Assembly: GCA_946412245.1 (NCBI GenBank) | Contig: CAMKGM010000026.1 | Location: 1 to 40,309, forward strand | Source of the DNA: an uncultured Bacteroidales bacterium | GTDB taxonomy: Bacteria; Bacteroidota; Bacteroidia; Bacteroidales; Muribaculaceae | Direction: 5' to 3' | Length of the DNA: 40,309 nucleotides | Shown here: piece after piece, positions 24,877-34,470 of the stretch | Layout of the letters: each line of letters begins with the position of its first letter | Numbering within the stretch: position 1 is the stretch's first letter | Notes under the pieces: model-generated | Told to the model about the DNA's origin: nothing | The model's input: the letters and a program-made list of their open reading frames with translations, nothing else | The model's database searches: none | Made by a program: the position numbers and the translations under genes

Positions 24877-26241
24877 ATGGCTCAAAAACCTTCAATTCCT
24901 AAAGGAACGCGTGATTTCTCGCCGGTTGAAATGGCGAAACGTAATTATATATTCAATACAATCAAAGAGGTCTTTCTCCTTTATGGCTACCAGCAAATTG
25001 AGACACCTTCAATGGAAAACCTGTCGACCTTGATGGGTAAATATGGAGACGAGGGCGACAAATTGTTGTTCAAGGTGCTGAATAGTGGCGATTACTTGAA
25101 AGATGCCCCTAACGACCTCATTGAACAACGCGACTACAAGCACTTAATCCCTAAAATCAGTGAGAAGGGACTACGATATGATTTGACCGTTCCATTTGCA
25201 CGCTATGTGGTGATGCACCGCAATGACATTCAGTTCCCGTTTAAGCGCTATCAAATACAACCCGTGTGGCGTGCCGATCGTCCCCAAAAAGGCCGCTACC
25301 GCGAGTTTTATCAGTGCGATGCCGATGTGGTGGGCAGCGATTCGCTACTCAACGAGGTGGAACTGGTGGCTATGGTCGATGAAGTGTTCAAACGCTTTGG
25401 TATCAATGTGGTTATCAAGCTCAACAATCGCAAGATTCTCACAGGTATTGCCCAAGTAATTGGTGAACCCGACAAGATTGTTGATATTACAGTATCTATT
25501 GACAAGATTGACAAGATAGGGCTGGAACAAGTTAAAGCAGAACTTGTTGAAAGAGGTCTGAGCAACGAGGCGGTTAATGCCTTAGAACCCTTGCTGACCT
25601 TAAGTGGCACAAACGATGAGAAACTAAATACGTTAGCGCAATTACTTGCTTCAAGCGAGGTGGGTCTGAAAGGTGTTGAAGAAATGCGCTTTGTGCTGAA
25701 TTCAGTTGAAATGTTAGGACTTAAGTCGCAAGTAGAACTTGACGTGTCGCTGGCTCGAGGACTGAATTATTACACAGGAACCATTCTTGAGGTGAAAGCA
25801 CTCGATGTGGAGATGGGCAGTATCTCTGGCGGCGGACGCTATGATAACCTAACCGGCGTGTTCGGTTTGGAAGGTGTGTCGGGGGTTGGCCTGAGCTTTG
25901 GTGCTGACCGCATTTATGATGTACTCAACACATTGGAACTCTATCCTGAAGACACCTTGTCGTCTACCAAAGTACTATTTATCAACTTTGGTGGCAAGGA
26001 GGCCGAGCAGTCACTTAAAACCGTGATGCAATTACGCGCAAAAGGCATATCGGCTGAAATCTTTGCCGATGATTCAAAGATGAAGAAGCAAATGGCCTAT
26101 GCTAACGCAAAAAGCATTCCTTTTGTGGCCATGATTGGTGAGAATGAGCTGAATAGTTCTACTATTTCACTCAAGAACATGACCACCGGTGAGCAACAGA
26201 ATGTCACTATCGAAGAAATGATCAAAACCCTTACTCTTTGA
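24877..26241 (+). CDS. hisS: Histidine--tRNA ligase
   Basis: The 454-residue class II synthetase shows all family motifs: PKGTRDFSP at the start, [12 protein letters not shown] (about 100-111), motif 2 with [14 protein letters not shown] (about 140-153), the histidine-specific [13 protein letters not shown], and motif 3 [16 protein letters not shown]-terminal anticodon-binding domain follows (about 365-454). It charges tRNA-His with histidine in the cytoplasm. The stop is 9 bases before the Crp/Fnr-type regulator, so the genes appear to share a transcript. Confidence 0.97.
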   Translation: MAQKPSIPKGTRDFSPVEMAKRNYIFNTIKEVFLLYGYQQIETPSMENLSTLMGKYGDEGDKLLFKVLNSGDYLKDAPNDLIEQRDYKHLIPKISEKGLRYDLTVPFARYVVMHRNDIQFPFKRYQIQPVWRADRPQKGRYREFYQCDADVVGSDSLLNEVELVAMVDEVFKRFGINVVIKLNNRKILTGIAQVIGEPDKIVDITVSIDKIDKIGLEQVKAELVERGLSNEAVNALEPLLTLSGTNDEKLNTLAQLLASSEVGLKGVEEMRFVLNSVEMLGLKSQVELDVSLARGLNYYTGTILEVKALDVEMGSISGGGRYDNLTGVFGLEGVSGVGLSFGADRIYDVLNTLELYPEDTLSSTKVLFINFGGKEAEQSLKTVMQLRAKGISAEIFADDSKMKKQMAYANAKSIPFVAMIGENELNSSTISLKNMTTGEQQNVTIEEMIKTLTL

Positions 26242-26250
26242 GTTTGAACG

Positions 26251-26931
26251 ATGGATAATGTTTTTGACAAATTGCGAGATTTACCCTTGTTTCAAGGCAT
26301 TAGTGAAACAATGTTGCACACGCTACTTGAGAAGTATCCTTTTCACTTCTTGAAATTCTCCGATGGCGAACAAATCATCAAAGCCGGAGAACCATGCACG
26401 CACATACGATTCATTTTTTCAGGTCCGGTACGTTTTGTCACTAAAAGCAATGTGGCTAAGATTGCCATATCTTACACGCTGCAAGCTCCCGAGGTAATAG
26501 GTGCCGATTACCTTTTCGGTCTGAAACCCAATTATCCGTTCGATGCTTTTGCCCAGGGCGATTGCGGTGTTTTGCAGTTGACAAAATCTGACTATATCTC
26601 CATCTTGCAATCCGATCAGGTATTCATCTTCAATATTCTCAATTACTTGTCGAGGAACTCACAAGAAAGCACGCTCACATTGCTTTCCATGTCGCATGGC
26701 AATATGGCTCGACGCCTCTCGTTCGTCCTTCGAACGCTTGTTCCCGCACATTCCAGCGATGTTAAACTGGAATTCAAACAAAAAGACTTCTGTCTGCTAT
26801 TGGGTGCTCGACGTTCATCATTACTCACTATGCTTCAAGATTTGGGCGACAAACAGTTACTCAACTATACGCAGTCAAGCATTATGATTGCGGATAGAGA
26901 TATTTTCTTAGAAAAAGTTAATACACAATAA
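26251..26931 (+). CDS. Crp/Fnr-family transcriptional regulator
   Basis: The 226-residue protein has an N-terminal cyclic-nucleotide-binding-like beta-roll (about 10-115, with FSDGEQIIKAGEPCTHIRFIFSG). A dimer helix (about 120-140) precedes a C-terminal winged helix (about 150-215, DFCLLLGARRSSLLTMLQDL). The canonical cAMP-contact RxS/T pattern is not evident and there is no N-terminal Cys cluster as in Fnr, so the effector is unknown. It lies 9 bases after hisS and 9 bases before the phosphoesterase gene. Confidence 0.88.
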   Translation: MDNVFDKLRDLPLFQGISETMLHTLLEKYPFHFLKFSDGEQIIKAGEPCTHIRFIFSGPVRFVTKSNVAKIAISYTLQAPEVIGADYLFGLKPNYPFDAFAQGDCGVLQLTKSDYISILQSDQVFIFNILNYLSRNSQESTLTLLSMSHGNMARRLSFVLRTLVPAHSSDVKLEFKQKDFCLLLGARRSSLLTMLQDLGDKQLLNYTQSSIMIADRDIFLEKVNTQ

Positions 26932-26940
26932 ACTACAATC

Positions 26941-28782
26941 ATGAGACTAAAAAGACTAATTGTTATCTTGATGGCATTGCTGCCCGTGCTGACTGTTGTA
27001 GCGCAGCGTTTTGCTATCTTGAGTGATATTCATGTAACCCCGGGTAACACCAATGAGGGAAAATTGAATGAGGCTGTTGCTGAAATCAACTCTAGCGATG
27101 TAGATGCCGTTTTGATGACCGGTGACCTAACCAATGAGGGTAGTGATGTTCAGTTGCGCAACGTCAAATCTATTCTCGACAAGATTACAAAACCCCTCTA
27201 CGTGATTCCCGGCAATCATGAAAACAACTGGAGTCAAAGTGCATGCAAGACTTTCAATGATCTGTGGGGCAATGACCGGTTTGTTTTTACCATTGGCAAA
27301 TTGGTGGTGATTGGCATGAACTGCGGCCCTTTCATGAAAATGGGCGATGGTCACATTAAACAGGAAGACTTGATATGGCTTGACCAGACGTTGAATGAGA
27401 AGGTAAAGCCCGGCATGAAGGTTCTTAGCGTCAATCATTACCCCATTCTTGACGACCTTGACAACTATCGTGACTATGTCAATATTCTTAAAAAGTATCC
27501 TGTCATCACTCATCAGTGCGGACATTATCACCGTTGGCGACTCTATGAAACCGATGGCATCAACGGCCTGATTGTTCGTGCGCTGGATATGGGTAACGGA
27601 AACTACGGCTACACACTGATGGATATAGATCTTGACCGTGAGTGGATTCATGTGTACAACAAAGTGTTAGATAGAACTCCTGAAATTGTATATGCTTACA
27701 AAATAAACACTCAATTCTATAATACGCCCGGCACAATCGACCGGGAATCGCCACTGCAGGGCCCATTCAGAATCACTCAAGTCTATGCCGACAATGCGTC
27801 CATTTTCACTCGACTGGGTGTTGACAAGACGCATATCTATTTTGGCAATTCGTTAGGTTTTCTTAAAGCCCTAAACAAGTCAACCGGAAATATAGACTGG
27901 GAATATAAAACGCAAGCTATGCTGTTTTCAAGGCCTGCGGTCGATAAGAATTATGTGATACTACCAACAGCCGACAAGCGTCTGGTTTGGCTCAATAAAC
28001 GCAGCGGCAAACCCGTCTATGAATATCAGGCATCAGGACCCTATGTTGCCGATGGTGTCATCGTTGACGGTGTGCTATATCAGGGCGGTTTCCGCACGTT
28101 CCAAGCATGGAATGTTGACAAGCATCGCCTTGTATGGAAATATGACAGCATCAACAACTATTGCCAAGCAGCCCCTGTGGTGAATGGTTCAGATGTTATT
28201 TTTGGTGCTTGGGACACGAATTTGCGTAACCTCGACAAAAAAACCGGTAGACTCAAATGGCAATGGAACAACGGCGTGAAGCAGAACCTTTATAGCCCGG
28301 GCAATGTTGTGCCGGTGGTTACCGACAATAAGGTCGTGATAGTGGCTCCCGACCGTGTCACAACCGCACTTGACCGTAACTCCGGAACTCAACTGTGGCG
28401 TGAAAAGAATGAACACAAGGTGCGCGAGAGTCTTGGCCGTAGTGAGGACGGAAAGGTTGCCTATGCTAAAACAATGGATGGCACGCTCGTAGCTATGTCG
28501 ACTGAAGGCGACTCCTATAAACTGTTGTGGGTGGCTGATTGCGGTTTCGGCTATGAACACGCGCCCTGCATCGTGATTGAACATGACGGGTACGTCTATA
28601 CAGGCTCACGTCATGGTCAACTCGCCATTATTGATGCTGCGACACATCAGGTCGTGTGCAACTACTCAATGGGGACAAGTGAAGTCAATGGTTTCGAAGT
28701 GGATGAAAATGGTGATGTGCTTTGCTCCCTGATCGAGGGCAAGATTTATCGCATTGCCAATCCTAAACGTTGCTGCAAGTAA
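26941..28782 (+). CDS. Exported metallophosphoesterase fused to a PQQ-like beta-propeller
   Basis: The 613-residue protein has a signal peptide (ending TVVAQ) and a calcineurin-like phosphoesterase domain (about 22-235). All metal motifs are visible: DIH (Asp29, His31), GDLT (Asp62), GNHE (about 91-94), NHYP and GHYH. After a linker, residues about 270-610 form PQQ-like propeller blades (repeats such as GNIDWEYKTQAML, GRLKWQWNNGVK and GTQLWREKN). A protein-interaction or ligand-sensing role is usual for such propellers. The substrate is unknown; export makes hydrolysis of cytoplasmic cAMP unlikely despite the adjacent Crp-type gene. Confidence 0.88.
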   Translation: MRLKRLIVILMALLPVLTVVAQRFAILSDIHVTPGNTNEGKLNEAVAEINSSDVDAVLMTGDLTNEGSDVQLRNVKSILDKITKPLYVIPGNHENNWSQSACKTFNDLWGNDRFVFTIGKLVVIGMNCGPFMKMGDGHIKQEDLIWLDQTLNEKVKPGMKVLSVNHYPILDDLDNYRDYVNILKKYPVITHQCGHYHRWRLYETDGINGLIVRALDMGNGNYGYTLMDIDLDREWIHVYNKVLDRTPEIVYAYKINTQFYNTPGTIDRESPLQGPFRITQVYADNASIFTRLGVDKTHIYFGNSLGFLKALNKSTGNIDWEYKTQAMLFSRPAVDKNYVILPTADKRLVWLNKRSGKPVYEYQASGPYVADGVIVDGVLYQGGFRTFQAWNVDKHRLVWKYDSINNYCQAAPVVNGSDVIFGAWDTNLRNLDKKTGRLKWQWNNGVKQNLYSPGNVVPVVTDNKVVIVAPDRVTTALDRNSGTQLWREKNEHKVRESLGRSEDGKVAYAKTMDGTLVAMSTEGDSYKLLWVADCGFGYEHAPCIVIEHDGYVYTGSRHGQLAIIDAATHQVVCNYSMGTSEVNGFEVDENGDVLCSLIEGKIYRIANPKRCCK

Positions 28783-28846
28783 TTTCATGTTTTCAAACTA
28801 TGTTCTGTGAAAAAATGTTGTAACACGGGCATTTTTCAACCAAATT

Positions 28847-28878
28847 TTTGTTAGGAACATTGAAATAAACTAATTTAG
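28847..28878 (+). promoter_or_regulatory. Candidate promoter of the DUF5106-like gene and mnmA
   Basis: TTTG (28847-28850), 20 bases and TAATTTAG (28871-28878), one mismatch in the -7 box. It lies in the 118-base gap upstream of the next gene. Confidence 0.4.
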
Positions 28879-28915
28879 TTGGTTAATTAGAAAACGACTG
28901 ATGAACATTCAACTC

Positions 28916-29800
28916 ATGATAAGAAAAACTTTACTTTTGATTGTTGCGCTTTCAACATCCATTTTTACCCTTAAAGCGCAAACAACCACTTTGTTTCCAT
29001 ATCCTGTAGCACCTGACACGTGCTCTACTCTTGAAAGTCGGTGCAACTACATCATTCAACGCTTTTGGGACAATTGCGATTTCACAAAACCTATGCCCGC
29101 ATCACAAGATAGCGCTTTGGCTGCTACCATGACCGACTACTTCGGCATCATGATGAACGCAGACTACAACATAGGTCTCGCTTCCATTCGCAGTATGCTC
29201 TTTAAGGCTCAAGCCAATCAGCCTAATTTCATGAAAATCATGGCAATCGCTGAATTTATCCTTTACCAAAATCCCGTTTCCATGATTGACGATGTGTATC
29301 TTACTTTCGCTCAAACGGCCGCCGACGCTTCCTGGATGAAGAACGATATGAAGAATTACTACAAGACTCAAATTGACCGCATTAATGCCTCTAAGCTGGG
29401 TGCCAAAATGATTAATTGTGACATTTACGACTCAAATGGCCGAAAAATGAAGCTATATGACCTGCCTACCGACTCGGCTAAAGTGGTAATTCTGCTATTC
29501 ACCGGCAATGGCTCGGCAAGTTCCATTTCTCGGGTCAGGCTCAGTACTGACGTAAATATTAATGCTGCGCTTGAATCTGGTGACTTGAAATTAATCAATA
29601 TTGTTGTTGGCGACAAGGCTAAGCAGTCAGTTGCCGGCGATGCCGCGCAATTTCCGCAATGGACTGTTGCCGCCATGCCCGATGCGGCAAAACGGCTTGA
29701 CCTACGAATCCTTCCTGGTGCGTTTGTTGTCGATAATAATTTTACCATCATCAACAAGAATATTACAGTTGATGAAATAAAAAATTCTTTCAATCGATGA
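28916..29800 (+). CDS. Exported DUF5106-like protein with thioredoxin-like C-terminal half
   Basis: An in-frame ATG exists at 28901, but the ATG at 28916 (MIRKTLLLIVALSTSIF) gives a cleaner signal peptide; I prefer it, for 294 residues. The N-terminal part (YIIQRFWDNCDFTKP and following helices) resembles DUF5106 domains of Bacteroidetes. The C-terminal half has thioredoxin-like strands (KVVILLFTGNGSASSI, LKLINIVVGD, LPGAFVVDNNFTII) but no CxxC, so it is not an active oxidoreductase. Its function is unknown. The stop overlaps the mnmA start by 4 bases. Confidence 0.7.
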   Translation: MIRKTLLLIVALSTSIFTLKAQTTTLFPYPVAPDTCSTLESRCNYIIQRFWDNCDFTKPMPASQDSALAATMTDYFGIMMNADYNIGLASIRSMLFKAQANQPNFMKIMAIAEFILYQNPVSMIDDVYLTFAQTAADASWMKNDMKNYYKTQIDRINASKLGAKMINCDIYDSNGRKMKLYDLPTDSAKVVILLFTGNGSASSISRVRLSTDVNINAALESGDLKLINIVVGDKAKQSVAGDAAQFPQWTVAAMPDAAKRLDLRILPGAFVVDNNFTIINKNITVDEIKNSFNR

Positions 29801-30870
29801 AAATTGCAGTCTTGATATCAGGTGGCGTTGATAGCGCTGTGGTTCTACATCTGCTTCATGAGGCAGGACATGAACTGCATCCGTTCTATATTCGCATCGG
29901 TATGGACAATGGCGAAGGTGATTGTTCGGCCGAGGAAGACATCGAGATGTGCACCCTCATCACTAAACAATATGGATTGCCCCTCGAAGTGGTTTCATTG
30001 CATCAGGAATATTGGGACAATGTCATGGCCTATGCGCTACGCACTGTTAAAGAGGGACGCACTCCTAACCCTGACATGATGTGTAACCGCATGATTAAGT
30101 TTGGTTACTTTGAGCAACGGTGGGGTAGGGAATTTGACATGACGGCCACCGGACACTATGCCACCACGCAACAGGTGAATGGCATTACCTATCTTGGCAC
30201 TGCCGTTGACCCCGTGAAGGATCAAACCGACTTCCTCGCGCAAATTTCTTATGAACAACTGTGTCACTTGATGTTTCCCATTGGCAATTTGCCCAAAGAG
30301 GAAGTGCGCCGCATAGCCCAAGAGGTGAAAATGCCTAATGCTTATCGCAAGGATAGTCAGGGAATCTGTTTCTTGGGACAGATTAACTACAACGACTTTA
30401 TTCGTCGACATCTGGGTGTAAAAAAAGGTCCAATCATTGAGATTGAGACGGGGCGCAAACTGGGCGAGCATAATGGCTACTGGTTTCACACGATTGGCCA
30501 GCGTAAGGGGCTTGGTCTCAGTGGTGGTCCCTGGTATGTTGTTAAGAAAAATGTGCGTGACAATGTGATTTACGTCAGCAACGGCTACGGGACCGAAAAA
30601 CAATACGGCCGCATCATTCACCTCGATGAGATGCACTTTATCTCCGGTAATCCCTGGCCGGAGAATGGAGATCCGGTGAACATTACTTTCAAGAACCGTC
30701 ACACGCCTGTTTTTATGAATGCACGATTCACACATCTTCATGACAAAGAATGGGTGATAGAGAGCGAGCAGGATGTTCAAGGCATTGCCCCCGGACAATT
30801 TGCGGTAATCTATGACGAGCAACACAAGTTGTGTTACGGTAGCGGTGTGATTACGGGACAGCAGATTTAA
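29797..30870 (+). CDS. mnmA: tRNA-specific 2-thiouridylase
   Basis: The 357-residue enzyme carries the PP-loop SGGVDS (8-13) that binds ATP, and catalytic cysteines in MMCNRMIKFG (Cys96) and QGICFLG (Cys191). GHYA and the C-terminal barrel (about 205-350) complete the family pattern. It makes the 2-thio group of s2U34 in tRNAs for Lys, Glu and Gln in the cytoplasm. The ATGA overlap with the preceding exported-protein gene suggests coupled translation. Bacteroidetes often have more than one MnmA-like gene, so this may be one of two. Confidence 0.93.
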   Translation: MKIAVLISGGVDSAVVLHLLHEAGHELHPFYIRIGMDNGEGDCSAEEDIEMCTLITKQYGLPLEVVSLHQEYWDNVMAYALRTVKEGRTPNPDMMCNRMIKFGYFEQRWGREFDMTATGHYATTQQVNGITYLGTAVDPVKDQTDFLAQISYEQLCHLMFPIGNLPKEEVRRIAQEVKMPNAYRKDSQGICFLGQINYNDFIRRHLGVKKGPIIEIETGRKLGEHNGYWFHTIGQRKGLGLSGGPWYVVKKNVRDNVIYVSNGYGTEKQYGRIIHLDEMHFISGNPWPENGDPVNITFKNRHTPVFMNARFTHLHDKEWVIESEQDVQGIAPGQFAVIYDEQHKLCYGSGVITGQQI

Positions 30871-30895
30871 GCACATAATAAGTTACGAGACAAAA

Positions 30896-31474
30896 ATGGA
30901 TTATAACGATAAAATAGAATTGCAGGTGTGGGGCATCACTTATAGCCCGGTTCAGAGCGGTGCTTATGCACTGCTGCTGCGTCAAGTCGATGGCGACTAC
31001 CGCATTCCCGTCGTGGTAGGTGTTGCCGAGGCTCAAGCCATAGCTATGCGTTTAGAGAATGTGATACCGCCACGACCCATGTCGCACGACTTGATGGTGA
31101 GTGTGCTTCATGCCTATGGAATCTCGATTGATGAAGTTCTAATCTATGACTTTCAGGACGGTGTGTTCATGGCACAAATCATGCTCAATGATGGCGAAAA
31201 ACAAATCTCGCTTGATTCCCGCACCAGCGATGCCATTGCACTGGCGTTGCGCACCAATGCTCGCATCTTCACCACCCCCGAGGTGCTCAAACAGACGGGC
31301 ATTCTTATTGAAAAGAACGAGAAGGGAGAACCTGTTGTGCGCAAGGAACCTCGCACGCTCAATGACTACTCGACTGAAGAACTGCAAGCTATGCTTGATG
31401 ATGCGGTGGAACATGAGGAATATGAACGCGCAGCTGAGATTCAGCGTTTCTTGAAAGCCAAAACTCACAAATAA
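30896..31474 (+). CDS. Bifunctional nuclease family protein (DUF151) with UvrB/UvrC motif
   Basis: The 192-residue protein has a BFN/DUF151 domain (about 5-140; DSRTSDAIALALRTNARIF is the signature). A UVR motif lies at the C-terminus (about 158-190, ELQAMLDDAVEHEEYERAAE). It has no signal peptide. The family was named from a plant protein with RNase and DNase activity; the bacterial role is uncertain and may concern nucleic-acid damage or stress. It follows mnmA by 25 bases. Confidence 0.88.
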   Translation: MDYNDKIELQVWGITYSPVQSGAYALLLRQVDGDYRIPVVVGVAEAQAIAMRLENVIPPRPMSHDLMVSVLHAYGISIDEVLIYDFQDGVFMAQIMLNDGEKQISLDSRTSDAIALALRTNARIFTTPEVLKQTGILIEKNEKGEPVVRKEPRTLNDYSTEELQAMLDDAVEHEEYERAAEIQRFLKAKTHK

Positions 31475-31478
31475 TTAT

Positions 31479-31486
31479 TATCTTTG
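31479..31486 (+). promoter_or_regulatory. Candidate -7 element upstream of the nucleoside transporter
   Basis: TATCTTTG is an exact TAnnTTTG match in the 62-base gap before the transporter. No TTG occurs at the usual 19-20 base spacing, so it may be weak or activator-dependent. Confidence 0.4.
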
Positions 31487-31536
31487 CAACTTAAATAGTT
31501 CGAAATTTTATAAATTAAACAATAAACATCATTATT

Positions 31537-32880
31537 ATGAAGAACTTGAAATTAAGACTCATCGTGATGAACTTCCTGGAGTTTGCCGTTTGGGGGGCAT
31601 ACCTCACTTGCATGGGCAACTATCTGGGAAAGGCTGGGATGGGAGCTAATATCGCATTGTTCTATGCATTACAGGGTATTGTCTCCATCTTTATGCCAAC
31701 CATTATGGGCATCGTTGCCGACAAGTGGATTCAACCTCAGCGACTTTTGGGTATTTGCCATCTGCTTGCCGGTGTCTCAATGATTGGACTTTGGTGGATG
31801 GGCGCACAATCGGCTACCCCCGACCCAACTGCTTTCATTACTCTGTACACCGTGAGCGTGGCATTTTATATGCCTACATTGGCATTATCTAACACCACTG
31901 CCTTCACTATCTTGAAAGACAATGGAATGGATACCGTCAAGAACTTCCCGCCCATTCGTGTGTTTGGCACCATTGGCTTCATCGCCACTATGTGGTTTGT
32001 CAACTGTGCCACTTTGGAAGATGGCTCGTTCTTCTTCTCTTTGGGCAACTATGACGGCAAGTTCCAGTACACACACTATCAGTTCCTGGTTTCCGGCATT
32101 CTGAGTGTAATTCTGTTTGCTTATTGTTTCACACTGCCTCAGTGCAAGATTGTGAAGAAACCAAAACAGTCACTTGCTGAGACATTTGGGCTTAACGCTT
32201 TCAAGCTCTTTAAGACCAAAAAGATGGCTATGTTCTTCATCTTCTCAATGTTACTGGGCATGTCACTACAGGTAACCAATGGCTATGCAACTCCCTTCAT
32301 CACTAGTTTCAAGGGCGATCCCGGTATGGCTAACACCTTTGCAGCAAATAATGCGACACTGCTCGTCTCACTTTCACAAATTGCTGAAGCTTTGTGCATC
32401 TTGCTCATCCCATTCTTCTTGAAACGCTTCGGCATCAAGATTGTGATGCTCATCGCCATGTTTGCTTGGGTACTCCGTTTCGGATTCTTCGGACTTGGCA
32501 ATCCCGCATTCCCCGGTGTGATTCTGTTCATACTCTCATGCTTGGTCTATGGTGTTGCTTTCGACTTCTTCAATGTCTCCGGTGGTCTTTTCGTCGATAA
32601 GGAGTGTGACCCAAGTGTGCGAGCTTCAGGTCAAGGCTTGTTCATGCTCATGACTAATGGCTTGGGCGCCACCATCGGTACGCTTGCCGCTGGCGCTATC
32701 ATCAACAAGTACTGCTCTTACAATGAAGCAGGTTACCTAATGGGCGAGTGGCAAACTCCTTGGTTCATCTTTGCAGGTTTCGCTCTCGTAGTGGCTATAG
32801 CATTTATGTTCCTATTTAAGTACAAGCACGTACCTGAGAGCGAAGCTCAAAAGGCCGCTCTTTCTAATCAAGAAGTTTAA
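31537..32880 (+). CDS. MFS nucleoside:H+ symporter (NupG/XapB-like)
   Basis: The 447-residue protein has about 12 hydrophobic membrane segments and begins with the family-like LRLIVMNFLEFAVWGAYL segment. IMGIVADKWIQPQRLLG resembles the loop after helix 2 in nucleoside permeases, and the mid-protein loop (KTKKMAMFFIF) is as expected for a six-plus-six MFS fold. It should import nucleosides across the inner membrane with protons. The following genes (rsmE, kdsA, TPR) are spaced 15-20 bases apart, so it heads an operon. Confidence 0.88.
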   Translation: MKNLKLRLIVMNFLEFAVWGAYLTCMGNYLGKAGMGANIALFYALQGIVSIFMPTIMGIVADKWIQPQRLLGICHLLAGVSMIGLWWMGAQSATPDPTAFITLYTVSVAFYMPTLALSNTTAFTILKDNGMDTVKNFPPIRVFGTIGFIATMWFVNCATLEDGSFFFSLGNYDGKFQYTHYQFLVSGILSVILFAYCFTLPQCKIVKKPKQSLAETFGLNAFKLFKTKKMAMFFIFSMLLGMSLQVTNGYATPFITSFKGDPGMANTFAANNATLLVSLSQIAEALCILLIPFFLKRFGIKIVMLIAMFAWVLRFGFFGLGNPAFPGVILFILSCLVYGVAFDFFNVSGGLFVDKECDPSVRASGQGLFMLMTNGLGATIGTLAAGAIINKYCSYNEAGYLMGEWQTPWFIFAGFALVVAIAFMFLFKYKHVPESEAQKAALSNQEV

Positions 32881-32900
32881 TTCAATAAAAAACATTTTCC

Positions 32901-33623
32901 ATGCACCGCTTCTTCGCCCCCGATATTGCCGGTACTCTTACCCTTCCTGAAGAGGAGTCGCGCCATTGCGCACGAGTGCTTCGTCTTGTTGAGGGCGATG
33001 AAGTGGAAGTGGTCGATGGCAATGGAAATCTCTATCGTTGCCGCATTGCATTGGCTCATGCCAAGCATTGCGCAGTGGAGATTTTGGAAACGATTCATCA
33101 ACCGACGCATTGGGGCCATAAGATAATTTTGGCCATGGCACCCACCAAGAATATGGATCGGGTGGAATGGGTGATTGAGAAGTGCACCGAGATGGGCATT
33201 GACCGCTTTGTGCCGTTGTTGTGTAGTAATAGTGAGCGCAAGGCCATTAAGACTGAACGACTGTACAAAATTGCAGTTTCGGCCATGAAGCAGTCGCTCA
33301 AGGCACAACTGCCCGCAATTGATGAACTGACGCCCATCACCACATTGCTTCAAGAACCGTTCAAAGTCAATCGTTACATAGCCTATTGCGACATGTCGTT
33401 GCCTCGCGAGCGCCGTCAACTGCTTGCACAGGCCTACCGACCGAGTGAAGACACATTAATTATTATAGGACCCGAGGGCGACTTTAGTCCTGAAGAGGTG
33501 CAACAGGCTGTAGCGACAGGTTCTATGCCAGTTTCGCTGGGCGAAAGCCGACTACGCACTGAGACTGCTGCTGTTGCTGCTATTGCCACTTGCCATGCAT
33601 TGGATATGTTGAACTTCAAATAA
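32901..33623 (+). CDS. rsmE: 16S rRNA m3U1498 methyltransferase
   Basis: The 240-residue protein has an N-terminal PUA-like domain (HRFFAPDIAGTLTLPEEESRH) and a C-terminal SPOUT fold. The knot motifs IIGPEGDFSPEE and SLGESRLRTETAAV bind S-adenosylmethionine. It methylates N3 of U1498 in 16S rRNA. Length and motifs are standard for the family. It lies between the transporter (20 bases) and kdsA (16 bases). Confidence 0.95.
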   Translation: MHRFFAPDIAGTLTLPEEESRHCARVLRLVEGDEVEVVDGNGNLYRCRIALAHAKHCAVEILETIHQPTHWGHKIILAMAPTKNMDRVEWVIEKCTEMGIDRFVPLLCSNSERKAIKTERLYKIAVSAMKQSLKAQLPAIDELTPITTLLQEPFKVNRYIAYCDMSLPRERRQLLAQAYRPSEDTLIIIGPEGDFSPEEVQQAVATGSMPVSLGESRLRTETAAVAAIATCHALDMLNFK

Positions 33624-33639
33624 GAAACAAAGATTTATT

Positions 33640-34455
33640 ATGCTGAACAAACTCATGTCATCTCCTTCAGGCAACTTCTTCTTACTGGCCGGTCCTTGTG
33701 TGATTGAGGGCGAGGAGATGGCGATGCGCATTGCCGAGCATGTAATGAATGTTGCACAGCGCCTTGATATTCCCTATGTTTTTAAGGGGAGTTACCGCAA
33801 GGCTAACCGCTCTCGCCTTGATTCATTCACTGGCATTGGTGATGAAAAGGCTTTACGCATCTTGCGCAAAGTGGGTGAGACATTTGGCATACCTACAGTC
33901 ACTGACATCCATACTCCCGACGAAGCGCAGATGGCTGCACAATATGTTGATATACTGCAGATTCCCGCTTTTTTATGCCGACAGACTGAACTGATTGTCG
34001 CTGCTGCCAAGACAGGCAAGTTGGTGAATATCAAGAAAGGGCAGTTCATGTCACCCGCCTCCATGCAATTTGCTGTTCAAAAGGTGCGTGATGCCGGCAA
34101 CCGACAAGTGACCATTACTGAGCGGGGGACCACATTTGGCTATCAAGGCCTTGTGGTAGACTTCTGTGGCATTCCCGAGATGCGACAGTTTGCGCCTGTA
34201 ATTATGGATGTAACGCACTCTTTACAGCAACCCAATCAATCAGCCGGTGTCACCGGTGGTCGCCCTGAACTTATTGAGACTGTGGCGCGCGCTGCGATTG
34301 CCGCTGGTGCTGACGGTCTCTTCATGGAGACCCATCCCGACCCTGCAATAGCCAAGAGTGACGGTGCCAATATGCTGCGGCTTGACCTTATTGATGGGCT
34401 TCTCACACGACTCTCCGCTTTGCGGCACACTATTGTTGAAATCAATAATCAATAA
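33640..34455 (+). CDS. kdsA: 3-deoxy-8-phosphooctulonate synthase, metal-dependent type
   Basis: The 271-residue enzyme condenses phosphoenolpyruvate with arabinose 5-phosphate for the Kdo sugar of lipopolysaccharide. Signatures are LLAGPCVIEG, FKGSYRKANRSR, TDIHTPDEAQ, QIPAFLCRQTEL, NIKKGQFMSP and GVTGGRPELIE. Cys20 in AGPC marks the metal-dependent class; the metal-independent class has Asn at this place. It is cytoplasmic. Neighbours are rsmE and a TPR protein, with no other LPS gene nearby. Confidence 0.95.
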   Translation: MLNKLMSSPSGNFFLLAGPCVIEGEEMAMRIAEHVMNVAQRLDIPYVFKGSYRKANRSRLDSFTGIGDEKALRILRKVGETFGIPTVTDIHTPDEAQMAAQYVDILQIPAFLCRQTELIVAAAKTGKLVNIKKGQFMSPASMQFAVQKVRDAGNRQVTITERGTTFGYQGLVVDFCGIPEMRQFAPVIMDVTHSLQQPNQSAGVTGGRPELIETVARAAIAAGADGLFMETHPDPAIAKSDGANMLRLDLIDGLLTRLSALRHTIVEINNQ

Positions 34456-34470
34456 CATAACATTAAAAAC

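Noticed and set aside
26251-28782. CpdA-type cAMP phosphodiesterase paired with Crp
   Set aside because: The phosphoesterase has a signal peptide and a large propeller, so it acts outside the cytoplasm; the cAMP contacts in the regulator are not evident.
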